A stretch of DNA of 64,000 bases from Anoxybacillus mongoliensis. Its GTDB lineage: Bacteria > Bacillota > Bacilli > Bacillales > Anoxybacillaceae. The translations under genes were made by a program, and so were the position numbers. The DNA is taken from positions 1-64,000 of the forward strand of contig NZ_JACHEQ010000004.1 of NCBI RefSeq assembly GCF_014201515.1, read 5' to 3'. This document shows positions 10,547-19,718 of the stretch, piece by piece. Under the pieces are notes generated by a model. It had not been told where the DNA came from. It saw nothing but the letters and a program-made list of their open reading frames with translations, and ran no database searches. Numbering within the stretch: the first letter of the stretch is position 1; every line of letters begins with the position of its first letter.

Positions 10547-11276
10547 ATGAAGTATAAGGATCTTTTTCGTAAGCTGGAAGATCACCAAGCGGAGACATTA
10601 ATTGTTCGTCATCGAGCATTTGTTCATATTGTTCATGAATAATGTTTGGGTAAATTGTAATACCCGTTCCGTAAAGATCTGTTGCTGCAAATGTGTCAAG
10701 CGGTTCGACGTAACCGATTTGTTCTCCTGCATCGATATACATTCGATCATAGTGTACGGTATCTTCTTGAACATCTGAAGGTGTTTCTGATGTACCGAAA
10801 CGAGCTACCTTTTGCCAGCTATCTTCAGCATCAAATGTTTCTATGTCTTCATGGACGACAAATTCGCCAAATGGAGGAGACAAAACGCTCTCTTCGATTG
10901 GGCGCTGTTGTGAAACAACTTGATCAGCACTATGCTGTTTACAAAACATCGTCGTTGGAATGGCTTCAAGACGTTCGAGAGGGATGGCTTCTCCACATAT
11001 TTGGCAAATTCCGTACGTCCCATTTTCCATCGCTTGTAGCGCGCGTTCAATATCACGAAGCTCTCTTTCTGTATGTTCATTTAAAGCAATATCTTTTTCT
11101 CGTTCATATAGTTCTGTTCCGCTGTCGGCAGGGTGATTGTCATAATTCGATAATTCTCCAACCGAATCATGAGCAGATGTTCGCGTGAGACCGAAATGGT
11201 CATTTTGTCTTAACCGTTGCATGATTTGTCGCTTTTCTTGTAATAGCTGTTCACGCAAATTGGATAAGTGTTGCAA
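10545..11276 (-). CDS. yteA: YteA-type DksA/TraR zinc-finger protein
   Basis: A 243-aa protein with an N-terminal coiled coil (residues about 1-30), then a DksA/TraR-like segment with a C4-type knuckle ICQICGEAI ... FCKQHS near residues 90-115. An acidic, divergent C-terminal half is typical of the Bacillus YteA family. Its function is not established; DksA relatives act in the secondary channel of RNA polymerase. The start is TTG at 11276 because a strong AAAGGAGGGG site lies 5-7 nt before it; an in-frame ATG ten codons upstream overlaps that site and is not used. It sits next to menA, as in B. subtilis. Confidence 0.85.
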   Translation of the reverse strand: MQHLSNLREQLLQEKRQIMQRLRQNDHFGLTRTSAHDSVGELSNYDNHPADSGTELYEREKDIALNEHTERELRDIERALQAMENGTYGICQICGEAIPLERLEAIPTTMFCKQHSADQVVSQQRPIEESVLSPPFGEFVVHEDIETFDAEDSWQKVARFGTSETPSDVQEDTVHYDRMYIDAGEQIGYVEPLDTFAATDLYGTGITIYPNIIHEQYEQMLDDEQLMSPLGDLPAYEKDPYTS

Positions 11277-11321
11277 TATAACCCCTCCTTTAATTCGACT
11301 ATGCATAGTATGGACTAAAAA

Positions 11322-11354
11322 GAAAAAACCATAGCGTCAAGGCTATGGTTTTTC
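11322..11354 (-). terminator. Terminator after menA (possibly bidirectional)
   Basis: The stem AAAAACCATAG / CTATGGTTTTT has T runs on both strands and separates menA from yteA. Confidence 0.8.
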
Positions 11355-11361
11355 TTAACAA

Positions 11362-12297
11362 TTATTGCATCCAATAATGAATAAATAGACCGACAACGAG
11401 TAAAAATCCGAATTGTGTATTCGTTTGAGCTGTTGCTTTCATTGCTGGCATCATGTCAATCGGTTTTGTTTTTCCAATGAATCCTTTTGTTGCTTGCCAT
11501 GCTTTTGGAACACTTAAAAACACGAGCAATGTCCATGGCGAAATCGTTTTAACGAAAACAAGCAATACAACCCATAAAAACGATGTCACAAACATGCTAC
11601 CTAATAACGAAATGGCACGTTTTCGACCGAGTAAAATGGCTAATGTTTTTCGACCGCTTTTTTTGTCCCCCTCTAAGTCGCGAATGTTATTGGCTAATAA
11701 AATAGCGCCGACTAGAATAGAGATGGGAACAGAAACAAGAATGGGCGTCGATGTAATTGTGCCCGTTTGAATAAAAAATGAAATTAAAATAATGGTAAGT
11801 CCCATAAAAAAGCCTGCTGCCAATTCACCAAATGGGGTATATGCGATCGGAACGGGTCCACCTGTGTAAAAATATCCTGCTGCCATGCAAATGGTACCGA
11901 TCACCGCTAGCCACCAACTGCTATTGACGCAAATATAAACACCAAGTAGCATAGCAATAGCGAAAAAAGACCAAGCAAGTAGTAAAACCGTTTTTGGAGA
12001 GATACCATCGCGGACAATCGCTCCACCAATTCCGACGGATTCTGGTGTATCCAACCCACGTTTATAGTCGTAATATTCGTTAAACATATTTGTCGCTGCT
12101 TGGATAAATAATGATGCTACGAGCATGGCAAAAAATAAGGGGAAGTGAATCGGCGTTTCATCTACTGCAAGCACAGTACCAATGGACACAGGAACGAACG
12201 CTGCAGTAAGCGTATGTGGACGCAATAATCGCCACCAAACACGCCAGTCTCGTTTATAGTGAACCGTTTGAGTATTTGAACGTACTGGTGTTGGCAT
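11362..12297 (-). CDS. menA: 1,4-dihydroxy-2-naphthoate polyprenyltransferase MenA
   Basis: A 311-aa UbiA-family integral membrane prenyltransferase that joins DHNA to a polyprenyl diphosphate, giving demethylmenaquinone. Its two Asp-rich Mg/diphosphate sites are visible: NMFNEYYDYKRGLD (residues about 87-100) and NNIRDLEGDKKSGRKT (about 205-220). About eight hydrophobic helices follow the family pattern. The ATG has AAAGGAGAAGAAT upstream. It is divergent from menF, so membrane and soluble steps of menaquinone synthesis flank a shared intergenic region. Confidence 0.95.
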   Translation of the reverse strand: MPTPVRSNTQTVHYKRDWRVWWRLLRPHTLTAAFVPVSIGTVLAVDETPIHFPLFFAMLVASLFIQAATNMFNEYYDYKRGLDTPESVGIGGAIVRDGISPKTVLLLAWSFFAIAMLLGVYICVNSSWWLAVIGTICMAAGYFYTGGPVPIAYTPFGELAAGFFMGLTIILISFFIQTGTITSTPILVSVPISILVGAILLANNIRDLEGDKKSGRKTLAILLGRKRAISLLGSMFVTSFLWVVLLVFVKTISPWTLLVFLSVPKAWQATKGFIGKTKPIDMMPAMKATAQTNTQFGFLLVVGLFIHYWMQ

Positions 12298-12335
12298 ACT
12301 ATTCTTCTCCTTTAAGTAAAATGTCGTTCACAATA

Positions 12336-12364
12336 AGTTTAGGGAAGTGGGGAAAATGTGTCAA
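12336..12364 (-). promoter_or_regulatory. SigA-type promoter for menA
   Basis: On the minus strand TTGACA (12359-12364) and TAAACT (12336-12341) are separated by 17 bp, 39 bp upstream of the menA start. Confidence 0.6.
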
Positions 12365-12454
12365 TGTCTTGACAATATAAATTGTTTCCTATCTCTAAAA
12401 AACAATATTATAATGAAAAAGGGACAAAAAGTTTAAGTATAGGCGTGATAAAAG

Positions 12455-13810
12455 GTGGTTACTTTATATCAAAACAAAGTTATTGACCAATTGCGTGATG
12501 TATTGAAGAAGAAACAGCATATGGTTAGTGTCACTATAAAAATGGAACAAATCGATCCGCTTGCTTTTTTTGCCGCGGGTGAAACGTTATTTTATGGACA
12601 ACGTTTTTATTGGTCAGATTGCTTGTACGAACGAACGTTTGTTGGACTAGGTCATGCGCACGTTATAAAAAGCGAAGAAAAGACGAAAAAGCGGTTTCGT
12701 GAAGTTGAACGAGAATGGAAACAAATTGTAGAAGGCGCTTTCATCGAAGGCCAAGGACCACTGATGTTCGGAGGATTTTCCTTTGACCCGCTGAAACAGT
12801 CGGATGAACATTGGAGTGAATTTCCTTCTGCCCAATTTGTTGTACCTACATTCTTGTTAACGAAGCAGCGAGATGAAACATGGTTAACAGTTAATGTTGT
12901 TCATGAATCGCTCGGTCAGCTCGAAGAAATGATCGATTCCTTATTCCACATACGTGGTGAGAGTGAATGGCATCGTGCTGACGTTGTCGAAAAAGAGGAA
13001 GTCGCACGTGACCGATGGATCCGTGCTGTTCATCATGCAACCGATCTCATTCAAAGTGGAATGATTGAGAAAGTCGTTTTAGCACGTGAATTATTTCTTT
13101 CTTTTTCTCATCGAATTGATCGTTCTTATGTGTTACGTGCTTTACGAGAGCAACAACCGATGAGCTACATTTTTGCTTTTGAAAATGGCTCTACTTGCTT
13201 CATTGGGGCTTCTCCGGAGCAACTTGTAAGAAAGAACGGGCACATGTGTGAAACAGCTTGTTTGGCGGGATCAATTCGCCGTGGGCATACGATCAAAGAA
13301 GATGAAGAACTTGGACGTTGGTTGCTTCAAGACGATAAAAATCGCCGTGAACATGCATTTGTTGTCAACATGATTGAACAAGCGATGAATGAAGTATGCA
13401 TGGAAGTCGTCGTTCCGAGTGAACCGACTCTCTTAAAAATGAGACATATTCAACATTTATATACACCCGTTCAGGCAAAAGCGAAAGAAGGAATCTCGAT
13501 TTTTTCACTCGTTGAACGGCTTCATCCAACCCCTGCGCTTGGGGGATTTCCGAAGGAGAAGGCGGTACAGACGATTCGGGAGATTGAGCCGCTTGATCGC
13601 GGATGGTACGCTGCTCCAATCGGTTGGGTTGATGCGAATGGAAATGGAGAGTTTGCTGTAGCGATCCGATCCGCATTGCTTGGAGATAATGAGGCACACT
13701 TGTTTGCTGGGTGTGGCATTGTTGCTCATTCTGATCCACATAGTGAATATGAGGAAACGAATGTAAAGTTCAAGCCGATGTTATTAGCGTTAGAGGGGGG
13801 ACGAGGGTGA
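12455..13810 (+). CDS. menF: Isochorismate synthase MenF
   Basis: A 451-aa chorismate-binding enzyme that isomerises chorismate to isochorismate, the first step of menaquinone synthesis. The C-terminal chorismate-utilising domain carries FIGASPEQLV, CLAGSIRRG, HPTPALGG and YAAPIGWV motifs typical of isochorismate synthases. The start is weakly defined: GTG at 12455 gives an N terminus like B. subtilis MenF (MVT...), but the ribosome site is poor. A TATAAT at 12409-12414 may be its -10. The stop overlaps the menD start (GTGA). Confidence 0.93.
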   Translation: MVTLYQNKVIDQLRDVLKKKQHMVSVTIKMEQIDPLAFFAAGETLFYGQRFYWSDCLYERTFVGLGHAHVIKSEEKTKKRFREVEREWKQIVEGAFIEGQGPLMFGGFSFDPLKQSDEHWSEFPSAQFVVPTFLLTKQRDETWLTVNVVHESLGQLEEMIDSLFHIRGESEWHRADVVEKEEVARDRWIRAVHHATDLIQSGMIEKVVLARELFLSFSHRIDRSYVLRALREQQPMSYIFAFENGSTCFIGASPEQLVRKNGHMCETACLAGSIRRGHTIKEDEELGRWLLQDDKNRREHAFVVNMIEQAMNEVCMEVVVPSEPTLLKMRHIQHLYTPVQAKAKEGISIFSLVERLHPTPALGGFPKEKAVQTIREIEPLDRGWYAAPIGWVDANGNGEFAVAIRSALLGDNEAHLFAGCGIVAHSDPHSEYEETNVKFKPMLLALEGGRG

Positions 13811-15549
13811 GTGAAATGACGGTATATGTTGCAGCATTTGTTAACCAATTAGCTCATATGGGCGTTCAACAAGTTGTAATTAGTCCAGGATCTCGCTCTA
13901 CCCCTCTTGCAATGGTCATGGCAGAACATCCGATGCTAAATATTCATGTTCATATTGACGAACGTTCTGCGGCTTTTTTTGCGTTAGGTATGGCGAAAGC
14001 TTCTGGAAAGCCTGTTGCTCTTGTTTGTACATCAGGAACAGCAGTAGCAAATTATTATCCAGCAATCGTTGAAGCTTATTATGCACGTGTTCCGCTCGTT
14101 GTGATTACAGCCGACCGTCCTCATGAACTACGTGATGTCGGCGCTCCACAAGCAATTGACCAGTTGCATATATACGGTTCGTATGTAAAATGGTTTGTTG
14201 ATATGGCGCTTCCAGAAGAAAACGAGCGAATGCTTCGTTATGCAGAAATGGTCGCTGCTCGTGCAGTATGTGTTGCATCGTCTGTTCCAAAAGGGCCAGT
14301 TCATATTAATGTGCCTTTGCGTGAACCGCTCGTTCCGGAGATCGATAAGCCGTCGCTGTTTTCGCCATCTTCTTCGGCGCGCTCCGTGTACAAAGGAAAC
14401 AAGCATCTTTGTGAAGAAATGATCGATGAGTTGTATGCGGAGTTGAGTGGTGTCGAAAAAGGGGTCATTATATGTGGAGATTTGCATATCGAAGGGTTTT
14501 CTGACGCAGTTGTGAAGTTAGCAGAAGCATTGCAATACCCCATTTTAGCAGACCCTCTTTCTCCGTTGCGAACAGGTACACATGGGAAACAAGTTATTAT
14601 TGAATCGTATGATGCAATGTTAAAAAATGAAGTGTTTGCGAATCAATTTGTTCCGGATGTTGTTATTCGTTTCGGAGCGATGCCTATATCAAAATCGCTT
14701 TATATTTGGTTGCAGGAGCATAAACAAATCAAACAGATGGTTGTCGATGAAGCTGGGCAATGGCGTGATCCAACGTTGTCGCTTCAAGTACTGATAGAAG
14801 CGAATGAGGTTCAATTTTGTTATGATTTGGCTCAACGTGCTTCAAACTCCTTTCGTTCGACGCAATGGATAAGACAGTGGCAACACATGAATGAACGTGC
14901 AAAACGAATTTTGTTGAAAGCAGAAGAAGAAATGGATATGTTTGAAGGGAAAATATTTATTGAACTTGCTCAGCTACTACCAGATGAAGCAACGCTTTAC
15001 GTTGGGAATAGCATGCCCATTCGTGATGCAGATACGTTCTTTATGTCATCGCATAAACGAATTCGCTTACTAGCGAACCGCGGGGCAAACGGGATCGATG
15101 GGGTTGTATCTAGCGCTCTTGGAGCAAGTTACGTTGCTCAACCACTTGTGCTAGTGATTGGAGACTTGTCATTTTATCACGATTTAAACGGTTTGCTGGC
15201 AGCGAAATTACAAAATTTACATGCGACAATCATCGTACTAAACAATAACGGCGGAGGTATTTTTTCCTTCTTGCCACAAGCGAATGAGCCAAAGCATTTT
15301 GAGCTGTTATTTGGCACGCCGACACATTTATCATTTCAGCATGTTGTCGACATGTATAATGGGCATTATGAAAAAGTAGAGACGTGGGAACATTTTCGAC
15401 GGGCAGTGACGCACGCCCTTTCACGGCCGACATTAAATGTCATTGAAGTTCCGACATCACGTGAATATAATGTCAAAATTCACCGGAAATTGTGGAAAGA
15501 TGTTTCCCAGGAAATGTCCAACTTGTTGAATAAAGGGGAATGGGCATGA
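13807..15549 (+). CDS. menD: SEPHCHC synthase MenD
   Basis: A 580-aa thiamine-diphosphate enzyme joining 2-oxoglutarate and isochorismate. The N-terminal PYR domain has SPGSRSTPLA and the conserved glutamate in IDERSAAFFALG. The C-terminal PP domain has the ThDP/Mg motif GDLSFYHDLNGL...NNNGG. The GTG start is translationally coupled to menF. The stop overlaps menH as ATGA. Confidence 0.96.
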   Translation: MSEMTVYVAAFVNQLAHMGVQQVVISPGSRSTPLAMVMAEHPMLNIHVHIDERSAAFFALGMAKASGKPVALVCTSGTAVANYYPAIVEAYYARVPLVVITADRPHELRDVGAPQAIDQLHIYGSYVKWFVDMALPEENERMLRYAEMVAARAVCVASSVPKGPVHINVPLREPLVPEIDKPSLFSPSSSARSVYKGNKHLCEEMIDELYAELSGVEKGVIICGDLHIEGFSDAVVKLAEALQYPILADPLSPLRTGTHGKQVIIESYDAMLKNEVFANQFVPDVVIRFGAMPISKSLYIWLQEHKQIKQMVVDEAGQWRDPTLSLQVLIEANEVQFCYDLAQRASNSFRSTQWIRQWQHMNERAKRILLKAEEEMDMFEGKIFIELAQLLPDEATLYVGNSMPIRDADTFFMSSHKRIRLLANRGANGIDGVVSSALGASYVAQPLVLVIGDLSFYHDLNGLLAAKLQNLHATIIVLNNNGGGIFSFLPQANEPKHFELLFGTPTHLSFQHVVDMYNGHYEKVETWEHFRRAVTHALSRPTLNVIEVPTSREYNVKIHRKLWKDVSQEMSNLLNKGEWA

Positions 15550-16373
15550 AGTTTGTCGTTCAAGGGCAAACGTATTATGTAGAAATGTATGGAAGTGGAC
15601 AACCGCTGTTGTTACTACACGGATTTACCGGTAGCTGCCAAACGTGGCATCCGTTTATTTCAACTTGGAGCCGACATATGCAATGCGTCGCCATTGACAT
15701 TCTCGGTCACGGACGAACGGATGCTCCTTCGGCTGTACAGCGATATAACATCGAGATCATCGCAAAAGATATTGCTATGTTATTTGAACAATTAGAAATA
15801 AAAAAAGCGCATATATTAGGATATTCCATGGGGGGGCGACTTGCGCTCACATTTGCGATTCGTTATCCACAGTACGTTCGAACACTCATATTGGAAAGTA
15901 GTTCTCCCGGTCTAAAAACGGAAAAAGAAAGAATGAAACGTCGCGAAGAAGATGAACGATTAGCACAGTTTATTGAAAAACATGGCGTCGCTTCTTTTGT
16001 TGATCACTGGGAGAACATTCCGTTATTTTCTTCTCTTCAACGGTTACCAAAAAATATGCAACAAATGTTGCGAGAAGAACGATTACAACATACAGCGATT
16101 GGATTAGCCAACAGTTTACGAGGAATGGGGACAGGCGCACAACCTTCTTGGTGGGAGACGTTGCATCAATTACATATGCCAACATTGTTGATTTGTGGAG
16201 AAGACGATGAAAAGTTTTGTCGAATTGCGTCAGAAATGGTACAATTATTACCAAACGGAACGCTCATTACCGTTCCGCATGCCGGGCATGTTGTGCATAT
16301 GGAGCAGCGTGAGCGTTTTGGTACGCTTGTTCAACAATTTGTGTTAAGAGGAGGTTTATTGCATGGCGATTGA
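15546..16373 (+). CDS. menH: SHCHC synthase MenH (alpha/beta hydrolase)
   Basis: A 275-aa alpha/beta-hydrolase-fold lyase that removes pyruvate from SEPHCHC. The nucleophile elbow GYSMGGRL contains the catalytic Ser, with the oxyanion-side HGFTGS near residue 25 and a C-terminal His in [10 protein letters not shown]. The ATG at 15546 overlaps the menD stop (ATGA) and has AAAGGGG 7 nt upstream; an ATG 6 nt earlier is too close to that site. Confidence 0.93.
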   Translation: MKFVVQGQTYYVEMYGSGQPLLLLHGFTGSCQTWHPFISTWSRHMQCVAIDILGHGRTDAPSAVQRYNIEIIAKDIAMLFEQLEIKKAHILGYSMGGRLALTFAIRYPQYVRTLILESSSPGLKTEKERMKRREEDERLAQFIEKHGVASFVDHWENIPLFSSLQRLPKNMQQMLREERLQHTAIGLANSLRGMGTGAQPSWWETLHQLHMPTLLICGEDDEKFCRIASEMVQLLPNGTLITVPHAGHVVHMEQRERFGTLVQQFVLRGGLLHGD

Positions 16374-17181
16374 ATGGGTAAAAGAGAGGGAATATGAAGA
16401 TATTTTGTACGAAACGTACAATGGAATCGCAAAAATTACAATTAATCGTCCCGAAGTACATAATGCATTTCGTCCAAAGACGGTCATGGAATTAATTGAT
16501 GCGTTTGCGTATGCGCGTGACGATGCAAATATCGGTGTCATCATTTTAACAGGAGCAGGCGGCAAAGCGTTTTGCTCGGGTGGCGATCAAAAAGTGCGAG
16601 GACATGGTGGATATGTGGGGGACGATCAAATCCCACGCTTAAACGTATTAGACTTGCAACGTTTAATTCGTGTCATTCCGAAGCCTGTCATTGCGATGGT
16701 TGCAGGTTATGCGATTGGCGGTGGCCACGTGCTACACGTCGTTTGTGATTTAACGATTGCAGCAGACAATGCGATTTTTGGTCAAACAGGTCCGAAAGTC
16801 GGTAGCTTTGATGGAGGATATGGAGCAGGTTATTTAGCACGCATTGTCGGTCATAAAAAAGCGCGTGAAATTTGGTATTTATGTCGTCAATACAATGCCC
16901 AAGAGGCCTTAGAAATGGGATTAGTCAATAAAGTTGTTCCGCTTGAACAGTTAGAGGAAGAAACGGTAAAATGGGCGGAAGAAATTTTAGAGAAAAGCCC
17001 GACAGCTATTCGTTTCTTAAAAGCCGCGTTCAACGCTGATACTGATGGATTGGCAGGTATTCAACAACTTGCTGGAGATGCGACGCTTCTTTACTATACG
17101 ACAGATGAAGCAAAAGAAGGGCGCGATGCATTTAAAGAAAAACGGAAACCGGACTTTAAGCAGTTTCCACGTTTTCCGTAA
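16363..17181 (+). CDS. menB: 1,4-dihydroxy-2-naphthoyl-CoA synthase MenB
   Basis: A 272-aa crotonase-fold enzyme closing the naphthoquinone ring of o-succinylbenzoyl-CoA. The crotonase oxyanion-hole signature ([13 protein letters not shown]), the SGGDQ segment and the [15 protein letters not shown] loop match MenB closely. The ATG follows an AGGAGG site and overlaps the menH end by 11 nt. A strong terminator after it separates it from menE. Confidence 0.97.
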   Translation: MAIEWVKEREYEDILYETYNGIAKITINRPEVHNAFRPKTVMELIDAFAYARDDANIGVIILTGAGGKAFCSGGDQKVRGHGGYVGDDQIPRLNVLDLQRLIRVIPKPVIAMVAGYAIGGGHVLHVVCDLTIAADNAIFGQTGPKVGSFDGGYGAGYLARIVGHKKAREIWYLCRQYNAQEALEMGLVNKVVPLEQLEEETVKWAEEILEKSPTAIRFLKAAFNADTDGLAGIQQLAGDATLLYYTTDEAKEGRDAFKEKRKPDFKQFPRFP

Positions 17182-17188
17182 AAATAAC

Positions 17189-17223
17189 AACAGCTTGATG
17201 TATGCACATCAAGCTGTTTTTTT
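17189..17223 (+). terminator. Intrinsic terminator between menB and menE
   Basis: A 13-bp stem AACAGCTTGATGT / ACATCAAGCTGTT with a 4-nt loop and a run of seven T. menE begins only 16 nt later, so it depends on read-through or on its own promoter. Confidence 0.85.
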
Positions 17224-17238
17224 GAAGGTGGTGTGAAG

Positions 17239-18669
17239 ATGATCCCAAATTGGTTACGTCAACGTGCATATTTAACTCCGAATCGTGTAGCGCTATATGA
17301 TGATACGCAAGCGATTTCATTTGCTGAGCTCCATGAGCGGGCGGTAAAGCGGGCAAGGCAATTTGTTTATCTCGGTGTAAAAAAAGGCGATATTGTAGCT
17401 ATCTTAATGAAAAATAGTATACATATGGTCGAAGCCATTCATGCGCTTCATTATGTTGGAGCGATTGTTTTGTTACAAAACGTACGCTTATCAATAGAAG
17501 AAATAAAGTGGCAATTGGATCATAGTGGAGCGCGTTTCGTCATTTGTGATGAGCCATTTCCAGATGAACGAGCAATTGAATGGAACGAATTTATGACATT
17601 CGGTGAACGAGATGGAGAATGGCAAACGATGTATAGTTTGGACGATGTAGCGACCATTATGTATACATCAGGGACGACAGGAAAACCAAAAGGTGTTATG
17701 CAAACGTATGGAAATCATTGGTGGAGTGCAATTGGTTCGGCTTTAAACCTTGGATTGAATGAAAATGATTGTTGGCTTGCGGCTGTTCCGTTTTTTCATG
17801 TTAGTGGTTTGTCGATTTTAATGCGGAGTGTCATTTATGGCATGGGGATTTATATTATGCCATCGTTTGATGCGGAACGCGTCAACGAGCTGATTTACCA
17901 AGGGAAAATTACGATGATGTCCGCTGTCAGCACCATGGTGCAACAAATGACTCAACAACTAAATGAGCCGTATCCTTCGTCATTTCGCTGTATGCTCGTG
18001 GGAGGAGGACCAGTCTCGCAGCCATTATTGCAATCGTGTGCCGACTGGAATATACCTGTATATCAAACGTATGGTATGACAGAAACCGCTTCCCAAGTGG
18101 CTACATTACCTCCAGATGCTCGTCATAAACATGGTTCAGCAGGAAAACCTCTGTTTCATATGAGCATTCGCATCGAAAAAGACGGACGGCAACTGAATGC
18201 AAATGAAGTAGGAGAGATTGTTGTAAAAGGTCCGAGTGTCATGAAAGGGTATTGGCAAAATGAAAAGGAAACGAATGCAGTTTTAAAAGATGGTTGGTTA
18301 TATACAGGAGATATTGGGTATATGGACGAAGAAGGATTTTTATATGTACTTGACCGTCGTTCAGATTTAATTATTTCTGGGGGAGAAAATGTATATCCTG
18401 CTGAAATTGAGTCGGTACTTTTGGAACATAAGGCAGTAAAAGAAGCAGGTGTCATTGGAGTTGCCGATGAAACATGGGGACAAGTACCGCATGCCTTTGT
18501 TGTATTACATGACCAAACAGCAACGGAAGAACAATTAAAGTTGTTTTGTATGAGTAAATTGGCTAAATATAAAGTTCCAAAGCGAATTTATATCGTTGAC
18601 CATCTGCCGCGCAATGCTACAAACAAACTGATGCGCCATAAGCTAAAAACATGGGTAGAGGAGGCGTAA
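17239..18669 (+). CDS. menE: o-Succinylbenzoate-CoA ligase MenE
   Basis: A 476-aa ANL-superfamily adenylating enzyme that activates o-succinylbenzoate with ATP and CoA. The P-loop MYTSGTTGKPKG, the YGMTETAS motif, the YTGDIGY hinge region and the C-terminal KYKVPKR segment with catalytic Lys (NKLMRHKL) are present. The ATG 17239 is 7 nt after AAGGTGG; an in-frame GTG at 17233 is an alternative. In B. subtilis menC follows menE; here the next gene is cydB on the other strand. Confidence 0.94.
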   Translation: MIPNWLRQRAYLTPNRVALYDDTQAISFAELHERAVKRARQFVYLGVKKGDIVAILMKNSIHMVEAIHALHYVGAIVLLQNVRLSIEEIKWQLDHSGARFVICDEPFPDERAIEWNEFMTFGERDGEWQTMYSLDDVATIMYTSGTTGKPKGVMQTYGNHWWSAIGSALNLGLNENDCWLAAVPFFHVSGLSILMRSVIYGMGIYIMPSFDAERVNELIYQGKITMMSAVSTMVQQMTQQLNEPYPSSFRCMLVGGGPVSQPLLQSCADWNIPVYQTYGMTETASQVATLPPDARHKHGSAGKPLFHMSIRIEKDGRQLNANEVGEIVVKGPSVMKGYWQNEKETNAVLKDGWLYTGDIGYMDEEGFLYVLDRRSDLIISGGENVYPAEIESVLLEHKAVKEAGVIGVADETWGQVPHAFVVLHDQTATEEQLKLFCMSKLAKYKVPKRIYIVDHLPRNATNKLMRHKLKTWVEEA

Positions 18670-18684
18670 CAAGCCTCCTCTTTC
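18658..18684 (+). terminator. Terminator at the end of menE
   Basis: The stem GAGGAGGC / GCCTCCTC encloses the menE stop codon and is followed by TTTCT. Confidence 0.7.
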
Positions 18685-18689
18685 TACAT

Positions 18690-19718
18690 TTATTGATATC
18701 CTTTTGCTGTTTCTTTCGTAATTTTTTCTTTGAACAGTTTATAACTCCAAAGTTGATAGCCCACGACGATCGGTACCATGACAATAGCGACGCCGAGCAT
18801 AATTTTTAAGTTCAATTCACTTCCTGCTGCTTCAAAAAGCGTCGTGCTATATTCATCGTTGATGCGCGAAGGAAGCATGTTCGGAAACATGCCGATAAAA
18901 CCGGTGGCCATGAGCGTGAAAATGGTTAAGCAAATGTTTGTGAACGCAAGTCCAATTCGTCTTTGCCAGACGAACAATAGCATGAGCAATGCACATACAA
19001 AAGCTAGTGCTGGTACAATCCAAAGAATTGGTGTTTTCGTAAAGTTGTTAAATAGCGGCGTACGATTGCTCGTTGCAACGAAGAAAAGAGATAATACGAC
19101 CGTTGCAACAACGGAAGCTGGACGGGCCACTTTATAGGCACGTTCCACTACTTCTCCAACCGTTTTTAGCATCACCCAAAGAGCACCAGAGACAACAAAT
19201 AAGCTAATAAATAATAAGCCACCTAAAAGACCGTACGGATGAAGCAAGCTAAAAAACGTTCCTTCATATCCGGATGGACCAATTTTTAAGCCGTAAAACA
19301 AATTCGCAAATGCAACGCCAAATAAAAGTGCTAAAGCAAAACTGCTAATTGTAAATGCCCATTTCCAGCTTTTTTGCCAAAGAGGTGAATCGTCTTTATG
19401 CATAAATTCTAATCCAGCTGCACGGAAAAAGAGCGCGAATAAAATGAGCATCATCGGCGTATATAAGAAGCTAAATAAGTCAGCGTAAACAGCTGGAAAC
19501 GCAGCAAACGTCGCCCCTCCAGCTGTAATTAACCAGACTTCATTTCCGCCCCAAAACGGTCCAACCGCTTCTTGGAGTTGATTTCGCTCTTGACGGTTTC
19601 TCGCTAAAAACGGAAACAACATGCCTGTTCCGAGCGTATATCCATCTAACACAAAGTATATCGTCCAAATGAGTCCCCATAGTCCGAACCAAATAATCGC
19701 CACTGTTTCATGAGACAT
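18690..19718 (-). CDS. cydB: Cytochrome bd quinol oxidase subunit II (CydB)
   Basis: A 342-aa membrane subunit of the bd oxidase, partner of the upstream CydA. About eight to nine hydrophobic helices are seen. The N terminus IIWFGLWGLIWTIYFVLDGYTLG and PFWGGNEVWLITAGGA are CydB hallmarks. The start is ATG 19718 behind AAAGGTGGGG; this overlaps the cydA stop by 11 nt. No cydCD genes and no small CydS-like ORF follow; the next gene is convergent menE. Confidence 0.95.
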   Translation of the reverse strand: MSHETVAIIWFGLWGLIWTIYFVLDGYTLGTGMLFPFLARNRQERNQLQEAVGPFWGGNEVWLITAGGATFAAFPAVYADLFSFLYTPMMLILFALFFRAAGLEFMHKDDSPLWQKSWKWAFTISSFALALLFGVAFANLFYGLKIGPSGYEGTFFSLLHPYGLLGGLLFISLFVVSGALWVMLKTVGEVVERAYKVARPASVVATVVLSLFFVATSNRTPLFNNFTKTPILWIVPALAFVCALLMLLFVWQRRIGLAFTNICLTIFTLMATGFIGMFPNMLPSRINDEYSTTLFEAAGSELNLKIMLGVAIVMVPIVVGYQLWSYKLFKEKITKETAKGYQ

